NCBI GenBank assembly: GCA_001802945.1
Contig: MHAK01000011.1
Span: forward strand, 1 to 33,454
Origin: Ignavibacteria bacterium RIFCSPLOWO2_12_FULL_56_21
Lineage (GTDB): Bacteria > Bacteroidota > Ignavibacteria > UBA10030
Direction: 5' to 3'
DNA length: 33,454 nucleotides
The position numbers and the translations under genes were made by a program. Shown here piece after piece: positions 6,838 through 15,286 of the stretch (its first letter is position 1; each line of letters starts with the position of its first letter). The notes below the pieces were generated by a model. The model worked only from the letters and a program-made list of their open reading frames with translations, was not told the origin of the DNA and did no database searches.

Positions 6838-7271
6838 CGTTTCCTGCGACCGCCCTTGGATATGCGGCTTCTGTCTTTCGCAATGCGCCTTCTGTGTACA
6901 TTCTTCGGTGTTGTGCGACGCGGTTTCTTGCCTTGCAGGACCGATTCTAAACCTTTGGGGACCTCCACCTCCATTCGAAGGAGCGCCGCCGCAAGGGTTT
7001 TGCCCTGCGCATCGTTCTTTAAGGACTTCGTACCGCCTCCGCCCAGCGCATTGTGGAGCAGAAAATTGAGCGCCCAAAGGTTGGGGAGTTCGTATCGCTC
7101 CACAGAGCCGCCGATCATTCCGCCGAAATATTTCGCCACTCGCTCCGCCGTCAGATACTGTTGCAGGAAGGGATACACTTCCGCCCGACGGGCGATGATC
7201 CCCACGTTGGCCGTGTCTCCCTTGTCCCCTGAACGACCGTGGCAAATATCAAAGAGTTTAATGCGTGCCAT
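6834..7271 (-). CDS. AtuA-like small protein (AtuA C-terminal ferredoxin-fold domain) with basic tail
   Basis: A 145-residue protein whose first 110 residues match the small C-terminal domain of AtuA-family proteins, with the signature [18 protein letters not shown] and the later [18 protein letters not shown]. In several bacteria this domain is fused to the large DUF1446 domain; here it is a separate gene overlapping the large one by one base (TAATG). AtuA was named in acyclic terpene (citronellol/geraniol) breakdown, but its reaction is poorly defined and the role here is unknown. The last 32 residues are half Lys/Arg, ending GGRRKR, and are unlike the domain. This tail abuts prfB, whose ATG overlaps the stop. 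Confidence 0.8.
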   Translation of the reverse strand: MARIKLFDICHGRSGDKGDTANVGIIARRAEVYPFLQQYLTAERVAKYFGGMIGGSVERYELPNLWALNFLLHNALGGGGTKSLKNDAQGKTLAAALLRMEVEVPKGLESVLQGKKPRRTTPKNVHRRRIAKDRSRISKGGRRKR

Positions 7272-8629
7272 TATGCATCAACAACCTCTACGCTCGGTGT
7301 GACTGCAGATTTCCGGATGAGGGCGGGCCAATAGGATATCACCTCGCTCGGTTTTGGACGACCTCCTGCAAAGCCTGTAACAGACGGCGGGCCCGTGAGA
7401 ATCAAAGGGGCAATTTCCTTCCCAAATCTCTCCACATCTTTGTAAGACTGACCGCGAACGCCAACGCGCATGACCACCTCGTCCGGCTCGCGCCCGGACG
7501 AAAGATGGCTGTGGCTCGAATCGTGTCCAAGGAATTCCGTCCTCATTTCATCGAAGCGCAAACCTGCGTTCGCAAGACGCTTGCGAAGAATCCCATCCGC
7601 CGCCCTTGCCTTTTCGAGGGCATCGGGCCACGCATACGTCAGCGTACCGAAGGAAACGAATCCGTCGAGATAGGACATGGACACTTTGTACAACTCCGTC
7701 GCTGGCCGCCCTTGTATGCCCGCGACCTTCACGCGATTGCGGCCTTCTTCAAGAACACGGATGGACGTAAAATCGGCAATGCAATCGGGAGTGACATAGT
7801 TTTTCGGATCTCCGATCTCGTACAGCAATTGTTCTTTCACCGTCGCCGCGGACACCAATCCGCCAGTGTTTTCGTGCTTCGTGATGACTACCGTGCCGTC
7901 GGGATACGCCTCTGCAATAGGAAAACCGATTCCTGCAAGATCCGGTACCGACCTCCAATCCCCAAGAAAGTTACCGCCGCTCGACTGACCGCCGCATTCC
8001 AGAATGTGTCCCGCGATTGTACCGGCTGCGAGAAGGTTCCAATCACTCCGCTGCCAGCCAAATTCATGGATCATCGGGGCGAGTGTGAGCCCGGTGTCGG
8101 TCGTGCGTCCGGTAATGACGATATTCGCCCCCTTCCGGAGCGCTTCGACCACGGGCCACGCGCCAAAATAGACGTTTGCGCTCTGGATGCGATCCCGAAC
8201 GGTGGAGAGCGGTTCACCCGTTTCCATGTTTTTCAAGCCTGTTCCGTCGGCGGACAGTTCGTCCAGTCGTTCCAGAATATCGTCTCCGAGCACGATGCCG
8301 ATCTTGATCCCCTTCATTCCCCGCCGGCGGGCGATCTCCAAGATCGCACGGCTGCACGCGGCGGGATTGACTCCACCTCCGTTTGTAATGACCTTGATGT
8401 TCTTTTCAACTATAGTTGGAAGGATTGTTTCGAATAACGGCAGGAGGTCTTTTGCATACCCGAGATTCGGGTCTTTCCGTTTCTGCTTTTGCAGAATCGA
8501 CATTGTCACTTCGGCCAGGAAATCCATCATCATGTAGTCGATGGGTCCTTTCGTGACCTGATCGATCGGTGCCGACGGCAAATCTCCCCAGAATCCTTGG
8601 CCGGAAGCAATTCGGATGGAAGACTTCAT
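7271..8629 (-). CDS. AtuA family (DUF1446) large protein
   Basis: A 452-residue protein of the acyclic terpene utilisation AtuA/DUF1446 family. It starts in family style with MKSSIRIASGQGFWGDLP and has KVITNGGGVNPAACSRAI, IVITGRTTDTGLTLAPMIHE and ILECGGQSSGGNF, all typical of the large domain. The next gene encodes the matching small domain, so the pair equals a split AtuA. Related proteins occur in many bacteria without terpene growth, and no atuB-H or acyl-CoA carboxylase genes are in the window, so a terpene role should not be assumed. No good ribosome site precedes the ATG at 8629, but the N-terminus fits the family. First gene of a six-gene run down to lolD. Confidence 0.85.
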   Translation of the reverse strand: MKSSIRIASGQGFWGDLPSAPIDQVTKGPIDYMMMDFLAEVTMSILQKQKRKDPNLGYAKDLLPLFETILPTIVEKNIKVITNGGGVNPAACSRAILEIARRRGMKGIKIGIVLGDDILERLDELSADGTGLKNMETGEPLSTVRDRIQSANVYFGAWPVVEALRKGANIVITGRTTDTGLTLAPMIHEFGWQRSDWNLLAAGTIAGHILECGGQSSGGNFLGDWRSVPDLAGIGFPIAEAYPDGTVVITKHENTGGLVSAATVKEQLLYEIGDPKNYVTPDCIADFTSIRVLEEGRNRVKVAGIQGRPATELYKVSMSYLDGFVSFGTLTYAWPDALEKARAADGILRKRLANAGLRFDEMRTEFLGHDSSHSHLSSGREPDEVVMRVGVRGQSYKDVERFGKEIAPLILTGPPSVTGFAGGRPKPSEVISYWPALIRKSAVTPSVEVVDA

Positions 8630-8716
8630 AGTACCAGACGCCGGGAGAGTGAATGTCGAACAAGGACCACGGATTGTAGAATTTCGATGTGCTTGTTTAC
8701 AGCCATGAACGGCGGG

Positions 8717-9271
8717 TCAGAAATGGACACCAACTCCGCCAGTGAAGGTCATCCCGCTTTCTACGCGACGAACATAATGAGGCGTCGCGTCATGGCCGGC
8801 GGGGAAAAGACCAGAATTCGTGTTGTATCGTTCCTGAACTGTCCACCCGTTTCCGAATGCTATTGAAAGATGGAAGCGAGACCGACCCAAAGGCATTCTG
8901 GCACCAACGCGCCACCCTGCAAAGTAGTCGGGCTCAAACGGCGCAACATCCGTGGCTTGAATATGCGATCGTCCCTGACCTGCCCACAACTGGGCGAAAA
9001 TAAGGGAAACCGGATATACGGAGATTCCAGCCCTCAATCCGTCGGTCGTAATGGACCCATCAGCAGACATCCATTGCGACAACATAGCCCGTCCATCAAC
9101 CTCCAACATCTCAGGTCCATATCTGACGTCAACCGTTCCGCTTTGAGCCAAACGAAGCGGCGTGATCGAAGACTCGCCATCTTGTGCGAATGACGACATA
9201 GTCCCGACAAAAACTGCGAACGCGAAACACCCGAAGGATGCGCGAGTACTATGAAGGCGTAATGCGCACAT
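8717..9271 (-). CDS. Exported outer-membrane beta-barrel-like protein, unknown
   Basis: A 184-residue protein with a probable signal peptide (SFGCFAFAVFVGTMSSFAQ, cleavage after about residue 30). The rest alternates polar and hydrophobic residues as in beta strands (VDVRYGPEMLEVDGRAML, FHLSIAFGNGWTV) and ends GGVGVHF. A terminal Phe is the usual last residue of outer-membrane barrels recognised by BamA. Length would suit an 8-strand barrel. No family was recognised. The ATG at 9271 overlaps the end of aspS by 23 bases, and no good ribosome site is visible, so expression is likely coupled to aspS. A periplasmic beta protein is the alternative. Confidence 0.65.
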   Translation of the reverse strand: MCALRLHSTRASFGCFAFAVFVGTMSSFAQDGESSITPLRLAQSGTVDVRYGPEMLEVDGRAMLSQWMSADGSITTDGLRAGISVYPVSLIFAQLWAGQGRSHIQATDVAPFEPDYFAGWRVGARMPLGRSRFHLSIAFGNGWTVQERYNTNSGLFPAGHDATPHYVRRVESGMTFTGGVGVHF

Positions 9272-11021
9272 GGAGTTCTTTCAATTGCTGTTCGTCGACC
9301 GTGGACGGGGATTCATCCATGAGTGAAAGTCCGCCGCTCGTCTTTGGGAATGCGATGACGTCCCGGATCGACGTGCAACCGGTCATGAGCATGATCAGCC
9401 TGTCGAAGCCGTACGCGATGCCGCCATGGGGCGGCGCGCCGTACTTGAACGCATCGAGCATGAATCCGAATTTCGCACGCGCTTCTTCAGCACCAATACC
9501 AAGCAGGGAGAACATCTTGCTCTGAAGTGTTGAATCGAATATCCGAATGCTGCCCCCCGCAACCTCATTCCCGTTCAGGACGAGGTCATATGCTCGTGCA
9601 CGCGCCTTTAACGGCTCGGTTTCGAGTAGTCGAACGTCCTCCGGCTTCGGCGCCGTGAACGGATGATGCACTGCGACGTACCGCTTCTCCTCCTCGCTCA
9701 TTTCGAGAAGGGGGAAATCTGTGACCCACAGGAATTCCCAACTGCCATCGGAGATCAGCTTCAAACGCTCCGCGATCTCGAGGCGCAGAGTGCCGAGGAT
9801 CGTCAAAGCCTTTTGCCATTGACCCGAGACAACAAGGACCAGGTCTCCTGGCGATGCTCCTGCCGCCTTGACAAGCGCTTGAGTGCCTTCGGGACCGAGG
9901 AACTTCGAGATGCTGCACTCGACCTGGTCGGGGCGAACGCGGGCCCACACGAGTCCTCCCACACCTAACGCCTTCGCCCGGTCTGTGAGCATGTCTATCT
10001 GGTTTCGGGTCATCTCAGCCTGTTCGGGAATCCGCAGGGCTGCAACAACGCCGCCGCCTTTGACCGTATCGCTGAACACACGAAATCCGCTGTCGCGCAC
10101 TGCGCTGGAGACGACTGCGAGCTCCAGCCCGAATCTCAGGTCCGGTTTATCGCTCCCGTACTGTTCCATCGCTTCTGTGTACGTCATCCGGCGGAACGGA
10201 GGTTTGAGATCGACCGCGAGGATTTCATGGAACAGCTCCACGATGCAGCCTTCGGTCATGACAACAATATCGTCTTCGTCCGCGAACGACATTTCCACAT
10301 CGATCTGCGTGAATTCCAGTTGTCGATCGGCCCGCTGGTCCTCATCCCGGAAGCATTTCACGATCTGAACGTAACGGTCGAACCCCGCGACCATCAGGAT
10401 CTGCTTATACGTTTGGGGTGACTGCGGCAACGCATAGAACTTTCCCGGTTGGAACCTGCTCGGAACGAGAAAATCGCGGGCTCCTTCGGGCGTACTTTTC
10501 ATAAGGACCGGCGTTTCGACTTCAATGAATCCATTCCGATCGTAATACGACCGGACGATCTGCGCCGCCCGGTGCCTCAGCATAAGATTCCGTTGCATCT
10601 TCGGCCGCCGGAGGTCGAGATACCGGTATTTCAGTCGAATGTCCTCATTGATTGCCGCATCGTCGTCGATCGCGAACGGGGGCGTATCGGCCTTTGTGAG
10701 TATGTCCATCATCTGCACTTCGAGCTCGATACTCCCGGTCGGAAGCGAAGCATTGAGCATGTCCTGTGGACGCGCGGCAACTTTGCCCGTCACCGACACA
10801 ACGAACTCCGATCGCAGCGATTTTGCGGCTTCGAATGTCTGGTGCGTGATCTGCGGGCGAAATACGATCTGCGTCAGACCGTAGCGATCTCGGAGGTCGA
10901 TGAAGATGAGTCCCCCGTGGTCGCGCCGGGTCTGGACCCATCCGGTCAGGGTGACACTTTGGCCCACATGCGATGCACGAAGATCTCCGCAGGTATGTGT
11001 GCGTTTCGGGTAGGTTGTCAA
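9249..11021 (-). CDS. aspS: Aspartyl-tRNA synthetase, probably non-discriminating
   Basis: A 590-residue bacterial-type AspRS: N-terminal OB-fold anticodon domain (1-110), class II core with motif 2 FRDEDQRADRQLEFTQID, a GAD insertion in the middle, and motif 3 GGIAYGFDRLIMLMTG. It charges tRNA-Asp. The OB segment reads TRRDHGGLIF with His at position 35; discriminating enzymes usually have Leu there (RRRDLG), while enzymes that also charge tRNA-Asn, as in Pseudomonas aeruginosa, have His-Gly. So Asn-tRNA may be made through GatCAB. The only start that keeps the conserved N-terminus is TTG at 11021, with no ribosome site; a stop lies 14 codons upstream. It overlaps the downstream membrane-protein gene. 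Confidence 0.95.
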   Translation of the reverse strand: MTTYPKRTHTCGDLRASHVGQSVTLTGWVQTRRDHGGLIFIDLRDRYGLTQIVFRPQITHQTFEAAKSLRSEFVVSVTGKVAARPQDMLNASLPTGSIELEVQMMDILTKADTPPFAIDDDAAINEDIRLKYRYLDLRRPKMQRNLMLRHRAAQIVRSYYDRNGFIEVETPVLMKSTPEGARDFLVPSRFQPGKFYALPQSPQTYKQILMVAGFDRYVQIVKCFRDEDQRADRQLEFTQIDVEMSFADEDDIVVMTEGCIVELFHEILAVDLKPPFRRMTYTEAMEQYGSDKPDLRFGLELAVVSSAVRDSGFRVFSDTVKGGGVVAALRIPEQAEMTRNQIDMLTDRAKALGVGGLVWARVRPDQVECSISKFLGPEGTQALVKAAGASPGDLVLVVSGQWQKALTILGTLRLEIAERLKLISDGSWEFLWVTDFPLLEMSEEEKRYVAVHHPFTAPKPEDVRLLETEPLKARARAYDLVLNGNEVAGGSIRIFDSTLQSKMFSLLGIGAEEARAKFGFMLDAFKYGAPPHGGIAYGFDRLIMLMTGCTSIRDVIAFPKTSGGLSLMDESPSTVDEQQLKELHVRITPS

Positions 11022-11074
11022 GGGCGATGTGAGTGCTATGGGTGTAATGTCGAAGAGATGTTAGATAAGAAATC

Positions 11075-11228
11075 AACCGCGAATTAACACGAATGGACGC
11101 GAATAAGGATTTGGTAAATAGTGAATCGTGAATAGACAATAGAACATCGTTGAAAGATATAACTTCACATTAGCGTTCATTCGCGCTTGCCCGCTATGCT
11201 TCATCTTTTGGCGGGTGAATTCGCGGTT
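11075..11228. repeat. Palindromic intergenic element with 11-base terminal inverted repeats
   Basis: AACCGCGAATT (11075-11085) and AATTCGCGGTT (11218-11228) are perfect inverted ends around 132 bases. The inside carries CACGAATGGACGCGAATAAGG near one end and CATTCGCGC near the other. It fills most of the trxA-aspS gap (11022-11314), which shows no gene. The word style resembles the element at 15161-15262. Confidence 0.55.
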
Positions 11229-11261
11229 TGTCTTACACCAAGGTTTCCGTCAGAAATACGA

Positions 11262-11299
11262 ATGCGAGACGTTCGCACATTCGGCGAACCGTCTCGCAT
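11262..11299 (-). terminator. Terminator hairpin downstream of trxA
   Basis: ATGCGAGACG and CGTCTCGCAT form ten perfect pairs, extended by TTCGC/GCGAA across one bulged base, with a seven-base loop. It starts 15 bases after the trxA stop. The T run on the minus strand is weak (TTCGTATTTCT), so termination may be partial or the hairpin may stabilise the mRNA. Confidence 0.7.
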
Positions 11300-11314
11300 C
11301 GTCGATGACCGTCG

Positions 11315-11638
11315 TCAGTTCAGGTGCTTTGTAATCTTTTCCACAAGCGTCCTCTTGGGGACCGCGCCGACCAGCTGGTCCACGACGCGTCCGCTCTTGA
11401 AGATCAAAAGCGTAGGAATGCTCCGTATGCCGAATTTCATCGACACTTGTTGGTTGTTGTCGACGTCGAGCTTGCCAACCTTCAGCTTGCCGTCGTATTC
11501 CTTCGCGATCTCCTCGACGGCGGGGGCTATCATTTTGCACGGACCGCACCACACCGCCCAAAAATCGACCAACACGGGTTTGTCTGATTTCAGGACTTCA
11601 GTGTCAAAGTTCGCGTCCGTCACTTCCACTGGTTTCAT
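11315..11638 (-). CDS. trxA: Thioredoxin
   Basis: A 107-residue thioredoxin of standard length. The redox motif WCGPC has Cys at 31 and 34, preceded by [10 protein letters not shown], and the cis-proline loop is SIPTLLIF. It reduces protein disulfides in the cytoplasm with thioredoxin reductase. The ATG at 11638 has AGGAG about six bases upstream; a longer open frame to 11776 overlaps dnaE and has no homology. It starts 16 bases after the dnaE stop, so dnaE and trxA are probably co-transcribed, and a hairpin follows at 11262-11299. Confidence 0.96.
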   Translation of the reverse strand: MKPVEVTDANFDTEVLKSDKPVLVDFWAVWCGPCKMIAPAVEEIAKEYDGKLKVGKLDVDNNQQVSMKFGIRSIPTLLIFKSGRVVDQLVGAVPKRTLVEKITKHLN

Positions 11639-11654
11639 ACGTTCTCCTTGCAGA

Positions 11655-14600
11655 TCATCCCTGCAGCCGCACCGAACCGGGGCCAAGCAACTGGCGCACT
11701 GCCGATGTAAACTGCGGGTTCGGATTGATAGTGAATTTCCTCGCCAAATATAGAGAATTCTTGTCTGAGCCGCCACCTACGACGTTGAGATAACAGGGAC
11801 ACGAGCCCGTATGACGTTCCAGAAGAACGGCGAGCTCATGGACTGAGCTTTCGGACGTCGTGTCGAGGTTGAGATTCACCATAACACTTTTCGCGAAGCG
11901 CTTGCGGACGTCATCGATGGCGATGACTTCATTGACGATGACCTTGATGGCTTCGTCGCTGCCGTCGTTTCTGCCAATGACCATGACGATCGACCCCGGC
12001 TCAAGAAGCTTTCCGTATTTTTGGAACGGGTCGGAGAAGACGATGCATTCCGCTTTCCCGCTGAAATCCTCGATAGTAATGAACGCCATCGTATTGCCGC
12101 GTTTGTCGATCTTCTTCTTTACGTCCGTCACAATGCCGAACACGCGGACCGTGGAATTCGGCCGGACCGATTCCGGAGATCCCAGCATTGCCGACGCGAA
12201 CCCTTCGATCTCGTCCGCATACTTCATCAGAGGATGGCCGGAAACGTAAAAGCCGAGGACAGACTTTTCGCGATGGAGTTGCTCCTGCTCTCCCCACGGA
12301 TGAACTTCGCGCATTGCGGGCCTTGCCTGGACTTGCATTGCCCCGCCGTCAAAAAGGTTCGACTGCCCCTTTCCCTTTTGTTCCTGCCTTCCCTGACCGT
12401 AGCCGATCGCGCCTTCGACGTTCGCGAAAAGTTGCGCCCGGTTTTCATGGAGTGAATCGAATGCGCCCGATTGCACGAGGGCCTCGATCGTCCTCTTGTT
12501 GTTGAGGCGCAGATCGACACGGGCACAGAAATCGAAGATATCCTGGAAACGCCCTCCCTCGCTGCGAGCGCGCACGATATGCTCAACGGCGGACACGCCG
12601 ACACCCTTGACAGCGCTCATGCCGAAGCGAATCCCCTTCGGAGTGACCACGAAGTGCACGCCGCTCTCATTCACATCGGGCGGCAGCACGCTGATGCCGA
12701 GCTTGCGGCAGTCGTCGATGAGCAGGACGATCTTGTCAGTGTTCCCCATTTCCGATGACATCGTGGCGGCCATGTATTCCGCGGGATAATGTGCCTTAAG
12801 ATACGCGGTTTGGTAGGCGAGCACCGAATACGCCACGGAGTGCGATTTGTTGAACCCGTAGGAGGCGAATTTTTCGATGAGGTCGTAGATGTCGCCGGCG
12901 GTCTTCGTATCCGTCCCGTGCTTCACAGCGCTATCGACGAATTTCGCTTTCTGGTCCCCCATGAGCTTTTTGTCCTTCTTGCCCATGGCACGACGAAGAA
13001 GGTCGGCTTGGGCCAATGAGAACCCCGCAATTTCGCTCGCGATGCGCATGACTTGCTCTTGGTAAACGATGACGCCGTAGGTTTCGGCAAGGATCGCTTC
13101 CAGCTTCGGATGAGCATACGTGATCTGCTGCCGGCCGTGTTTGCGGTCGATGAAGTCGGGGATGTTCTCCATCGGTCCGGGTCGATATAACGCGTTCATC
13201 GCCACAAGATCATGAATCGTCGTCGGCTTCAATTTCCGCAGATAATCCTGCATGCCGGAGCTTTCAAACTGGAAGATCGCGACAGTTTGGCCCTTGCCGA
13301 AGAGCTCGAACGTTTTCTGGTCGGGATGCGGAAGTCTGTCGAGGTCCAGGTCGACGTTGAAGTTCGTCTTGACCATCTCAACGGCATGGTCCAGCACTGT
13401 CAGGGTCCGCAGACCGAGGAAGTCCATCTTCAGAAGTCCGGCGTCCTCCAGGTCTTTCATGTTGTACTGCGTCATGAGATCGGTCTGGGGCGTCTTGTAC
13501 ATCGGCACATAGTCGCTGATCTCCGACGGGGCAATGACAACGCCCGCGGCGTGCGTGGAGACGTTCCTGTTCATTCCCTCCAGGACCTTCGCAGTTTTGA
13601 TGAGGAGCTTGATCTTCTCGTCGGGACTTTCCTTCACCCATTTCAGGTCTGGGATCGTTTCCAACGCCTCTTCGATCGGCGTCACTTTTCCCTGAATAAC
13701 GGGGATCTGTTTCGTAATCGAATCGATCGTGCTGAGGGGTATGCCCAACACGCGACCGACGTCCTTGAGGACGGCACGCGAAGAGAGTGTGCCGAAGGTG
13801 ATGATTTGGGAGACGGAGTTCTCACCGTATTTCGCCCGGACGTATTCGATGACCTTGTCCCGTTTATCGTCCGCGAAATCGATGTCGATATCGGGCATGC
13901 TGATGCGCTCCGGGTTCAGGAATCGCTCAAACAGAAGGCCGTACTGCAGAGGGTCAACGCTCGTTATGCCCAATGCATACGAAACGATACTTCCTGCGGC
14001 GCTGCCTCGCCCGGGTCCCACGTGCACACCCATCGACCGTGCCTTCGCAATAAAATCCTGCACGATCAGGAAATAACCTGAATATCCCATCCGACGGATC
14101 GTGGAGATCTCCAGGTTCAACCGATCTTCAATTTCTGGCGCCACTGTCCCATATCGTCGTTGCATTCCTTCGCGGACCAGTTTCTCAAAATATTCATCGG
14201 GATTCTTGACACCAGACTCATCCGGTATCGGGAATGCAGGCATATGATTGGTCTTCAAATCCAGCTCGAGGCTGCACTTTTCCGCAATTTCCATGGTCGA
14301 GCGAAGAGCCTCCGGCTGATCCTTGAACAATCGGTGCATTTCCTCGGCCGACTTGAAGTACAGCTGATCGGAGCCGTACCGAAGCTCGTTGATGTCGGGG
14401 GCGAACGTCGAGGTCGCTTCCGGAATAGCGAGCATGATATTGTGAGGAATGGCATGGTCGGCAGCGATGTAATGACAGTCGTTTGTCGCAACCAGCTGTA
14501 TGCCGAGTTCTTTGGCGAGACGAGGTGCGTCCCTGAGGATCGGAACCTCGACTTCCATACCGTGATTCTGGATCTCGATGTAGAAATCTTCGCCGAAGAT

Positions 14601-15113
14601 GTCATTATAGATGGAAGCGTATTCGCGGGCGTCGTCGTACCGTCCCTCTTTCAGATGTGCACCGACGATCCCTCCGGGACAAGCCGAAGTGCAAACAATT
14701 CCCTCATGGTACCGGTTGATGAGCTCGACGTCGATCCGAGGCTTGTAGTAATACCCTTCCGTATGGCCGAGCGTGCAAAGTTTGATGAGATTCCGATATC
14801 CCTTTTCGTTCTTGGCCAGCAACAGGATGTGGTGGTAGCGCCCCTGTCCGCCTCCTCCACGTTCGGTCGTACCTGACTTGTCGAACCGAGTTCCACGTGT
14901 AACGATATACGCCTCGCAGCCGATGATCGGCTTGATCCCCGCTTTTGTCGCTTTTTTGTAGAACTCTATTGCGCCGAACATGACCCCGTGGTCGGAGATT
15001 GCGACAGCCGGCATCTTATTCGCCACGGCAGCCTTCACGAGCCCCTCTACGGTCGCGGCGCCGTCAAGAAGGCTGTAGTGGGTGTGATTATGGAGGTGGA
15101 CGAAGTCAGGCAT
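11655..15113 (-). CDS. dnaE: DNA polymerase III alpha subunit
   Basis: A 1152-residue replicative polymerase of the DnaE1 class, close to the E. coli length. The N-terminal PHP domain starts [15 protein letters not shown] with clustered His residues and has [10 protein letters not shown]. The polymerase active site contains [10 protein letters not shown] (367-376) and PDIDIDF (407-413, Asp 408 and 410), with the third acidic region further on. Then follow the tandem helix-hairpin-helix region ([13 protein letters not shown]) and an OB fold ([20 protein letters not shown]). There is no exonuclease domain, so proofreading needs a separate epsilon subunit. The ATG at 15113 lacks a clear ribosome site but gives the conserved N-terminus. 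trxA follows after 16 bases. Upstream is a palindromic repeat element. Confidence 0.98.
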   Translation of the reverse strand: MPDFVHLHNHTHYSLLDGAATVEGLVKAAVANKMPAVAISDHGVMFGAIEFYKKATKAGIKPIIGCEAYIVTRGTRFDKSGTTERGGGGQGRYHHILLLAKNEKGYRNLIKLCTLGHTEGYYYKPRIDVELINRYHEGIVCTSACPGGIVGAHLKEGRYDDAREYASIYNDIFGEDFYIEIQNHGMEVEVPILRDAPRLAKELGIQLVATNDCHYIAADHAIPHNIMLAIPEATSTFAPDINELRYGSDQLYFKSAEEMHRLFKDQPEALRSTMEIAEKCSLELDLKTNHMPAFPIPDESGVKNPDEYFEKLVREGMQRRYGTVAPEIEDRLNLEISTIRRMGYSGYFLIVQDFIAKARSMGVHVGPGRGSAAGSIVSYALGITSVDPLQYGLLFERFLNPERISMPDIDIDFADDKRDKVIEYVRAKYGENSVSQIITFGTLSSRAVLKDVGRVLGIPLSTIDSITKQIPVIQGKVTPIEEALETIPDLKWVKESPDEKIKLLIKTAKVLEGMNRNVSTHAAGVVIAPSEISDYVPMYKTPQTDLMTQYNMKDLEDAGLLKMDFLGLRTLTVLDHAVEMVKTNFNVDLDLDRLPHPDQKTFELFGKGQTVAIFQFESSGMQDYLRKLKPTTIHDLVAMNALYRPGPMENIPDFIDRKHGRQQITYAHPKLEAILAETYGVIVYQEQVMRIASEIAGFSLAQADLLRRAMGKKDKKLMGDQKAKFVDSAVKHGTDTKTAGDIYDLIEKFASYGFNKSHSVAYSVLAYQTAYLKAHYPAEYMAATMSSEMGNTDKIVLLIDDCRKLGISVLPPDVNESGVHFVVTPKGIRFGMSAVKGVGVSAVEHIVRARSEGGRFQDIFDFCARVDLRLNNKRTIEALVQSGAFDSLHENRAQLFANVEGAIGYGQGRQEQKGKGQSNLFDGGAMQVQARPAMREVHPWGEQEQLHREKSVLGFYVSGHPLMKYADEIEGFASAMLGSPESVRPNSTVRVFGIVTDVKKKIDKRGNTMAFITIEDFSGKAECIVFSDPFQKYGKLLEPGSIVMVIGRNDGSDEAIKVIVNEVIAIDDVRKRFAKSVMVNLNLDTTSESSVHELAVLLERHTGSCPCYLNVVGGGSDKNSLYLARKFTINPNPQFTSAVRQLLGPGSVRLQG

Positions 15114-15160
15114 GAAAGAGCATCGAAAAGAAGTCTCAATAGAGAAGCGTAACTAAAAGA

Positions 15161-15262
15161 ATGCCCACGAATGTACACGAAGAAAAGACGAAGGACACGA
15201 ATAGTATATGTTATTCGTGTGATGCAATTTTATCACTACATATTCGTGTCCCTTCGTGGGTA
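15161..15262. repeat. Palindromic CACGAA-type repeat element between proS and dnaE
   Basis: ACGAAGGACACGAATA in 15188-15203 is answered by TATTCGTGTCCCTTCGT at 15241-15257 with a single extra base. The outer words GCCCACGAA (15163-15171) and TTCGTGGGT (15253-15261) extend the symmetry, and an inner TATTCGTGT copy lies at 15212-15220. It could fold as a long hairpin on either strand. It occupies most of the 173-base gap, where no gene is seen. Confidence 0.6.
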
Positions 15263-15286
15263 TCTTTTCAAACGTTGATCATTGTC

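Noticed and set aside
6838-7245. N-terminal extension of prfB
   Set aside because: The frame is open but the extra 136 residues are unlike RF2 and overlap the AtuA-like small gene; the ATGA start at 6837 fits the family length.
7265-8437. Long plus-strand open frame of 390 codons
   Set aside because: It is antisense to the AtuA family gene, whose family motifs are clear; the translation shows no recognisable domain.
11639-11776. N-terminal extension of thioredoxin
   Set aside because: It overlaps dnaE and is not homologous; AGGAG sits at the proper distance before the ATG at 11638.
13212-14081. Plus-strand open frame of 289 codons
   Set aside because: It lies inside dnaE on the other strand and has no domain.
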